Below are positions 22,601 to 27,393 of a DNA stretch of 27,393 bases, piece by piece. The stretch covers positions 1 through 27,393 of the forward strand of contig CAJJPW010000006.1 in NCBI GenBank assembly GCA_905193725.1, written 5' to 3'. Under the pieces are notes generated by a model. That model saw nothing but the letters and a program-made list of their open reading frames with translations. It did no database searches and was not told where the DNA came from. The number at the start of each line of letters is the position of its first letter. Position 1 is the first letter of the stretch. The stretch is from an uncultured Eubacteriales bacterium (GTDB lineage Bacteria; Bacillota; Clostridia; Christensenellales; Christensenellaceae). The position numbers and the translations under genes are program-made.

Positions 22601-22681
22601 GTTATCCAGAGGCGGCGCATAAAAGTGCGCTAGAAAAGCGGGCGATTGATTCGCCAAATAAGGTGGTACCGCAGAAGTGAT

Positions 22682-22717
22682 AGCTTTTGTCCTTACAACA
22701 GGGCAAAGGCTTTTTTT
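22682..22717 (+). terminator. Leader terminator of the T-box
   Basis: AGCTTTTGTCCT (22682-22693) pairs with AGGGCAAAGGCT (22700-22711) with G-U pairs, followed by seven T residues. Its 5' arm overlaps the antiterminator's 3' side, the usual T-box switch. Confidence 0.88.
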
Positions 22718-22771
22718 ATGGAACGAGAGAAATATGATTTGGTAGCCAAGATAGAAAAGGAGAGATGAGAG

Positions 22772-23956
22772 ATGAGCAAGGGAAGATTTGGCCAGCACGG
22801 AGGCCAATACATTCCAGAGACTCTGATGAACGCAGTGATCGAACTAGAAGAGGCGTATCTACACTATAAAGAGGATCCGGAGTTTCAAAGCGAGCTGGAT
22901 GAGCTGCTTCGCAATTATGCTGGCAGGCCGTCCATGCTATATTATGCCCAAAGGATGACCCAGGATCTTGGGGGAGCTAAGATTTACCTCAAGCGGGAAG
23001 ATCTCAACCACACAGGTTCTCACAAGATCAACAATGTGCTGGGGCAGATCTTGCTGGCCAAGCGCATGGGCAAGACCAGAGTGATTGCAGAGACGGGCGC
23101 AGGGCAGCACGGTGTCGCCACTGCCACAGCTGCTGCATTTATGGGCATGGAATGTGAGATCTTTATGGGATATGAGGATACAGTGCGCCAAGCCCTCAAC
23201 GTCTACCGCATGAAGCTCCTAGGGGCAAAGGTGCATGCCGTAACGTCCGGCACCCAGACCCTCAAGGATGCTGTCAATGAGACGCTGAGAGAGTGGACCA
23301 GGCGGGTAGAGGATACCCACTATGTATTGGGATCTGTGATGGGACCACACCCATTCCCCACTATCGTCCGGGATTTTCAAAGCGTCATCGGCAAGGAAGT
23401 CCGCACTCAGATCCTAGAGAAAGAGGGCAAACTGCCCGATGCGCTAATCGCCTGTGTGGGCGGTGGCAGCAATGCCATGGGGCTGTTTTACGACTTCATC
23501 CCAGATAAAAATGTGCAACTTATAGGCTGCGAAGCGGCAGGCAGGGGCATTCACACCGACCAAAACGCCGCTACCATCGCAACAGGTACACTTGGCATTT
23601 TTCACGGCATGAAATCCTACTTTTGCCAAGATCAATATGGACAAATTGCCCCGGTCTACTCCATATCCGCAGGGCTGGATTACCCGGGCATTGGGCCGGA
23701 GCACGCCAACCTCCACGACACAGGGCGGGCACAGTACGTCTCCATTACAGACGACATGGCAGTGGAGGCCTTTGAATACCTCTCGAGAACCGAGGGGATC
23801 ATTCCCGCCATTGAGAGCGCCCACGCGGTGGCATATGCCAAACAGCTGGCGCCTACCATGGGAAAAGACCAGATTATCGTAGTAAACCTCTCTGGCAGAG
23901 GGGATAAAGACGTGGCGGCAATCGCCAGATACAAGGGGGTGGACCTTCATGAGTAG
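22772..23956 (+). CDS. trpB: Tryptophan synthase beta chain
   Basis: This 394-residue PLP enzyme joins indole to L-serine to make tryptophan, in an alpha2-beta2 complex with TrpA. It opens with the TrpB1-type start [16 protein letters not shown]. The Schiff-base lysine is Lys85 in HTGSHKINN, the phosphate loop is GGGSNA (about residues 230-235), [10 protein letters not shown] lies near 108, and [14 protein letters not shown] carries the substrate-closing segment. It is the classical TrpB1 type (length and HKINN) that pairs with TrpA, not the free-standing TrpB2. The ATG at 22772 follows AAGGAGAG. Expression is controlled by the T-box leader upstream. It overlaps trpA by 8 nt. Confidence 0.98.
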   Translation: MSKGRFGQHGGQYIPETLMNAVIELEEAYLHYKEDPEFQSELDELLRNYAGRPSMLYYAQRMTQDLGGAKIYLKREDLNHTGSHKINNVLGQILLAKRMGKTRVIAETGAGQHGVATATAAAFMGMECEIFMGYEDTVRQALNVYRMKLLGAKVHAVTSGTQTLKDAVNETLREWTRRVEDTHYVLGSVMGPHPFPTIVRDFQSVIGKEVRTQILEKEGKLPDALIACVGGGSNAMGLFYDFIPDKNVQLIGCEAAGRGIHTDQNAATIATGTLGIFHGMKSYFCQDQYGQIAPVYSISAGLDYPGIGPEHANLHDTGRAQYVSITDDMAVEAFEYLSRTEGIIPAIESAHAVAYAKQLAPTMGKDQIIVVNLSGRGDKDVAAIARYKGVDLHE

Positions 23957-24731
23957 AATTCCAAATGCCTTTCGAGATAAAAATGCGTTTATCGCCTTCA
24001 TCACAGCGGGAGATCCAGATCTGGAGACCACCAAACAGCTCATATTGGAGATGGAACAGGCAGGGACCGATTTAATCGAGCTGGGCATTCCCTTCTCCGA
24101 CCCTGTGGCCGAAGGGCTGGTCATCCAAAAGGCGGATGAGCGGGCGCTGACGGTGGGAACTACCACGGATAAGATCTTTGACATGGTGCGGGAGATTCGA
24201 AAAGTATCCCAAATCCCTCTGGTGTTTTTGACGTATATCAATCCCATTTTTGTCTATGGGACAGAGCACTTTATCAAGCGGTGTGAAGAGTGCGGCATCG
24301 ACGGCCTCATCGTCCCCGACCTTCCCTATGAAGAGAGGGAGGAACTGCTGCCCTACTGCAACGCCTGCGGGATTGACCTGATTCCGCTGATCGCCCCCAC
24401 CTCAGAGGATCGGATTCGCATGATCGCCCAAGAGGCCCAGGGATTTGTGTACTGCGTCTCTTCCATGGGCGTCACAGGCGTGCGCCAAAATATCACCACG
24501 GACATTGGGCACATGGTCTCGCTGGTACGGGAAGTGAGCGATATCCCCTGTGCTATCGGGTTTGGAGTGTCCACAAAAAAACAGGCCCAACAGATGATTG
24601 CCCAGGCAGATGGGGTCATTGTGGGCAGCGCCATTGTAAAACTCATCGGGGAGTATGGAAAGGATGCGGTAAAGCCGGTGGCAGATTATGTCAAAGGGAT
24701 GAAAAAGGCCATTTTAGAGGTGAAACTGTAA
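23949..24731 (+). CDS. trpA: Tryptophan synthase alpha chain
   Basis: This 260-residue TIM-barrel lyase cleaves indole-3-glycerol phosphate to indole and glyceraldehyde 3-phosphate, passing indole through a tunnel to TrpB. The catalytic Glu44 lies in [10 protein letters not shown]. The second catalytic acid, usually Asp in 'ADG', is Glu55 here (VAEG), a swap allowed by the family signature. The next residue, commonly Pro, is Leu (EGLVIQ). The phosphate-binding end of the barrel (GFGVST, then GVIVGSAIV near 212-220) is intact, so activity is expected. The ATG lies within the end of trpB. No trpE, D, C or F genes follow; the gene is closed by a terminator, so this is a split, two-gene trp unit. 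Confidence 0.97.
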   Translation: MSRIPNAFRDKNAFIAFITAGDPDLETTKQLILEMEQAGTDLIELGIPFSDPVAEGLVIQKADERALTVGTTTDKIFDMVREIRKVSQIPLVFLTYINPIFVYGTEHFIKRCEECGIDGLIVPDLPYEEREELLPYCNACGIDLIPLIAPTSEDRIRMIAQEAQGFVYCVSSMGVTGVRQNITTDIGHMVSLVREVSDIPCAIGFGVSTKKQAQQMIAQADGVIVGSAIVKLIGEYGKDAVKPVADYVKGMKKAILEVKL

Positions 24732-24766
24732 GCCCTCTCTTGGAAAAATGCAAAGAGAAAGAGATG

Positions 24767-24797
24767 AAAATAGCGCCGATTGCTGGGCGCTATTTTT
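24767..24797. terminator. Intrinsic terminator between trpA and feoB
   Basis: AAAATAGCGCC pairs with GGCGCTATTTT around a short GATTGCTG loop, with a T-run on the plus side and a shorter one on the minus side. It ends trpBA and probably also feoAB. Confidence 0.85.
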
Positions 24798-24828
24798 TCA
24801 GTATAGAAAAGACTTGGTATTTTGCTCC

Positions 24829-26976
24829 CTAGGCCAATCCCAGTAGACGCGAGAGGTTTGCCACGATAAAGCACAGGATGAGACCAGTAGCTGTGGGGAT
24901 GAGCAAAGAGGCCGCTGTCCACTTGAGACTCTGGGTCTCCTTTTTGATGGTCATGAGAGTGGTGGAACAGGGCCAGTGCATCAGGGAGAAGAGCATGGTA
25001 CATACTGCTGTCAGCCAAGTCCAGCCGTTTTCCACCAACAGTGAGTGGAGGGCAGTGAGGTTATCCATTTCCAGCAAATTGCCTGTGGCCAAATAGGCCA
25101 TGATGATAATGGGAAATACGATCTCGTTGGCGGGAATGCCCAAAATAAACGCCATGAGAATCACTCCATCTAGGCCAAATAGATGGGCAAAGGGATCCAA
25201 AAAGTTGGCACAATGGGCCAGCAAAGAGAGGCCTTCTACCTGCACATTGGCCATAATCCAGATAAATAGACCGGCTGGCGCGGCGACTACAGCAGCCCTA
25301 CCCAGCACAAACAGCGTGCGGTCAAAAATAGAACGGACGATCACCTTGCCAATCTGTGGGCGACGGTAAGGCGGCAGTTCCAAGGTAAAAGAAGAAGGGA
25401 CTCCTTTGAGAACTGTCTGGGAGAGCAACCGGGAGATGAAAAACGTCATAAAAATGCCCAACAGAATAAAGGCCATTAAGATCAACGTAGAGACAAGAGA
25501 ACTGCCCCAAAATACACCTGTTCCCACGAAAAACATGGTAATAATGGCGATTAAAGTGGGAAAACGGCCATTGCAGGGGACAAAATTGTTGGTGATAATG
25601 GCAATTAGTCGTTCCCGTGGGCTGTCGATAATGCGGCAGCCTACCACGCCAGCCGCATTGCAGCCAAACCCCATGCACATAGTGAGCGCTTGTTTTCCGC
25701 AGGCATGGCAGCGCTTAAAGTGTTTATCCAGGTTAAAGGCGATGCGGGGCAGGTATCCTAGGTCTTCCAGTAGAGTAAACAGCGGGAAAAAGATGGCCAT
25801 AGGGGGCAGCATTACCGAGACTACCCACGCCAAAACACGGTAGGCCCCCAGCACCAGGCTGCCATATAGCCACGAGGGGGCGCCTATGGATTGAAAGAAA
25901 TACACTAATTGGTCTTGAATCCAGAACAGACCATCGGATAGAAGCGCAGAAGGGTAGTTCGCCCCCACAATGGTCAGAAAAAAGATGATGCCCAGCAGCA
26001 CCAGCATAATGGGAATTCCCGTCCATTTGTTTGTGAGAATGCGGTCGATTTTCAATTGGCGCTCGTTGTACTTGGCATTATCTAGGCGCACCACATCTTG
26101 GATAAGAGATTCTACAATCCCATAGAGAGAGGAAACCACCGTATCCCGAAAATTGGCGCTTGTAATGCCGTGGGACTGGAGATGGGCCTGGGCCTGGCTG
26201 ACTGCTCTGGCCACTTCCTCGCAGGCCATCAGGTCAAAAGTTAGGTATTCTGTCATGGTATGTAACAGCGTGCTATCTCCCTCCAGCAGCTTGAGCCCCA
26301 CCCAACGGGTGGAGAGCTTTCCCCGAAGTACTCTCTCCAGCGGCTGTTGGAGAGTGGCAAGTGCCTGCTCCAGCGGCTCGGGATAGGTGATGGAAAGAGG
26401 ATGGGTGCTTTGGCCTTGGGAGATAGCGCATACCTGATCCATTAGCTGAGAAAGCCCTTTGCGGCTACGGGCGCTGGTGCCCACCACGGGGACGCCCAGC
26501 TTTTCTTGTAGCTGATGGAGATCGATTCGGATCTTCTTTTTTTTCGCCTCATCCATCAGGTTGATGCACACTACCACATGGGGGGTGATCTCGATGGTCT
26601 GGAGCACTAAATTCAGGTTGCGCTCCAGACAGGTAGCATCACAGACCACGATAATGCTATCGCTTTCCCCAAAACAGATGAAATCTCTGGCCACCTCTTC
26701 TTCAGCTGATAGGGCCATGAGGGAATAGGAGCCAGGGATATCCACAAGGACAAATCCCTGGCCGTTATGGATATAGTGGCCTTGAGCGTTACACACCGTT
26801 TTGCCTGGCCAGTTTCCCGTGTGCTGGTTCATGCCGGTGAGTTCATTAAACACCGTGCTTTTGCCCACATTGGGGTTGCCAGCCAGGGCGACAACTTTAT
26901 CGTCCGGACTGGATTTTTGGATGACCAACGGGCCGTCCTGTGCCTGCATGCCGGTAGAGTGAACAGTTAAGCCCAT
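24829..26976 (-). CDS. feoB: Ferrous iron transporter B
   Basis: This 715-residue protein is the main Fe2+ importer of anaerobes. The N-terminal G domain has G1 GNPNVGKS (33-40), switch I NWPGKTV, G3 DIPGSYS, G4 NLMDEAKKKK and a G5-like TSARS. A helical GDI-like domain is followed by a membrane part of about eight helices with two Gate repeats (e.g. YLPRIAFNLDKHFKRCHACGKQ, split by conserved cysteines, and CMGFGCNAAGVVGCRIID). The C-terminus ends in helices without a FeoC-like part. The ATG at 26976 follows AAGGAGG; the frame is open further upstream, but that stretch overlaps feoA and is not FeoB-like. It overlaps feoA by 10 nt, so both are translated together. Confidence 0.97.
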   Translation of the reverse strand: MGLTVHSTGMQAQDGPLVIQKSSPDDKVVALAGNPNVGKSTVFNELTGMNQHTGNWPGKTVCNAQGHYIHNGQGFVLVDIPGSYSLMALSAEEEVARDFICFGESDSIIVVCDATCLERNLNLVLQTIEITPHVVVCINLMDEAKKKKIRIDLHQLQEKLGVPVVGTSARSRKGLSQLMDQVCAISQGQSTHPLSITYPEPLEQALATLQQPLERVLRGKLSTRWVGLKLLEGDSTLLHTMTEYLTFDLMACEEVARAVSQAQAHLQSHGITSANFRDTVVSSLYGIVESLIQDVVRLDNAKYNERQLKIDRILTNKWTGIPIMLVLLGIIFFLTIVGANYPSALLSDGLFWIQDQLVYFFQSIGAPSWLYGSLVLGAYRVLAWVVSVMLPPMAIFFPLFTLLEDLGYLPRIAFNLDKHFKRCHACGKQALTMCMGFGCNAAGVVGCRIIDSPRERLIAIITNNFVPCNGRFPTLIAIITMFFVGTGVFWGSSLVSTLILMAFILLGIFMTFFISRLLSQTVLKGVPSSFTLELPPYRRPQIGKVIVRSIFDRTLFVLGRAAVVAAPAGLFIWIMANVQVEGLSLLAHCANFLDPFAHLFGLDGVILMAFILGIPANEIVFPIIIMAYLATGNLLEMDNLTALHSLLVENGWTWLTAVCTMLFSLMHWPCSTTLMTIKKETQSLKWTAASLLIPTATGLILCFIVANLSRLLGLA

Positions 26977-27236
26977 AGAGGAACCTCCTTTTTGCTGGGA
27001 ATAGCTCTGCTGTGAGAGGTGATCTTTTGGGCGTCTTCTTTTCGAAGAGCGATCACTGTACCTCTCACCCAATAGGCTTTGGGGTCGCCAGAGGGTGCGG
27101 CATAAAGACAAGTGGCTTTGGCGCCATCGGTTAGGCCCAAGTCTAAGAGCCTCCGGCGAATGGGGCCATCTGCATGGATTCCCTGAACGGTGGCAGATTG
27201 GCCGATATCTAAATCAAATAAACTGGCATCTATCAT
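26967..27236 (-). CDS. feoA: FeoA, SH3-like accessory protein for ferrous iron transport
   Basis: This 89-residue FeoA has the SH3-like beta barrel typical of the family: SLFDLDIGQSATVQGI, then RRRLLDLGLTDGAKATCLYAAPSGDPKAYWVRG and a final TVIALRKEDAQKI. FeoA is cytoplasmic and supports or regulates FeoB. I choose the ATG at 27236, preceded by AAAGGAG. An open frame continues to 27290 but begins with unrelated residues and would overlap the upstream promoter region. The gene is first in the feoAB transcript, divergent from a probable metalloregulator gene 95 bp away. Confidence 0.93.
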   Translation of the reverse strand: MIDASLFDLDIGQSATVQGIHADGPIRRRLLDLGLTDGAKATCLYAAPSGDPKAYWVRGTVIALRKEDAQKITSHSRAIPSKKEVPLWA

Positions 27237-27331
27237 ATTCAAATTGCTCCTTTCATATTGTAAAAGAGAGGGAGGTTTTCCCATACTCAATACTATGCAC
27301 CGGGGGAAAAAAGTGTGAAGGAGGGAAACTG

Positions 27332-27393
27332 TTGAGCGAGTTTCGCACCATTGCTGGATACAATAGACAGGAACATCGGGCGCTAACCCACAC
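27332..27393 (+). CDS. DtxR/MntR-like metal-dependent regulator, N-terminal fragment (cut by window edge)
   Basis: A TTG start at 27332 follows AAGGAGGG by 6 nt and stays open to the window end. The first residues (MSEFRTIAGYNRQEHRALTH) resemble the short N-terminal leader of clostridial DtxR-family repressors, which begin 'M-[SN]-E-F-x-T-x-x-G-Y' before the winged helix. Only about 20 residues are visible, so the DNA-binding and metal-binding parts cannot be checked. Divergence from feoAB is the expected arrangement for a Fe2+ or Mn2+ sensor controlling iron uptake. Confidence 0.5.
   Translation, partial: MSEFRTIAGYNRQEHRALTH

Larger units (their letters stand above)
22090..22720 (+). promoter_or_regulatory. 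T-box leader (tRNA-sensing antitermination) for trpBA
   Basis: The 5' part shows Stem I landmarks: GAAGAGTA (22106-22113, with the AGTA S-turn), AGAGAGC (22132-22138) and GGGTGGAAACCC (22145-22156). Two candidate Trp specifier triplets TGG follow (22172-22174 and 22177-22179). The 3' part has hairpins at 22585-22601, 22614-22630 and 22641-22655. The T-box core AGGTGGTACCGC is at 22661-22672. AAGG (22660-22663) can pair with CCTT (22691-22694) to form the antiterminator, in competition with the terminator 22682-22717. Uncharged tRNA-Trp should stabilise read-through into trpB. The leader is about twice the usual length because of a repeat array in the middle. Confidence 0.88.

Noticed and set aside
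24829..27111. feoB start at 27111 with 45 extra N-terminal residues
   Set aside because: The added residues are not FeoB-like and overlap most of feoA. The ATG at 26976 has a perfect AAGGAGG site.

Overview
The window looks like chromosomal DNA of an anaerobic, probably spore-forming Firmicute of the class Clostridia. The reasons are the gene set (AdhE, desulfoferrodoxin, a tungsten-type aldehyde:ferredoxin oxidoreductase, FeoAB, a SpoVB-family flippase, a T-box leader in front of trpBA), strong purine-rich ribosome binding sites, sigma-A-type promoters and AT-rich intergenic DNA. I saw no rRNA, tRNA, CRISPR array, insertion sequence or prophage. About 28 genes are supported, two of them cut by the window edges, plus two very small candidate ORFs.

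Left part (1-3.5 kb): the start of an adenine-specific DNA methyltransferase runs off the left edge. Next to it is a minus-strand unit of a 27-codon ORF, a CorA-type metal transporter and an FmdB-like zinc ribbon protein. A plus-strand unit follows with a DUF951 protein, signal peptidase I and a patatin-like lipase.

Redox block (3.5-7.9 kb): adhE (minus) is divergent from a short-chain dehydrogenase plus desulfoferrodoxin pair. The roughly 490-bp spacer holds two Rex-like operators and a duplicated GTATAC dyad.

Transport and small-molecule block (7.9-16.8 kb): a cytidylate-kinase-like protein is translationally coupled to a MATE exporter that has a long 5' leader containing a terminator-like hairpin. 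Then come a PfkB sugar/nucleoside kinase, a PadR-DUF1700-SDR-SDR operon, an EamA exporter and a SpoVB-like flippase.

Carboxylate/aldehyde block (16.85-20.97 kb): a consensus promoter drives a compact four-gene unit: an SCP2-like small protein, an iron-containing alcohol dehydrogenase, an aldehyde:ferredoxin oxidoreductase and a MoaD/ThiS-like sulfur carrier. The likely chemistry is acid to aldehyde to alcohol, or the reverse, coupled to ferredoxin and NAD(P)H, complementing AdhE.

Amino-acid and iron block (21-27.4 kb): cysK, then a T-box-controlled trpBA pair without the rest of the trp pathway, then feoAB (minus), divergent from the start of a probable DtxR/MntR-type metalloregulator that runs off the right edge. 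The T-box leader is the most unusual object seen. About 390 nt of degenerate roughly 40-nt tandem repeats lie between a recognisable Stem I and a recognisable antiterminator/terminator. Most convergent gene pairs share a bidirectional intrinsic terminator.
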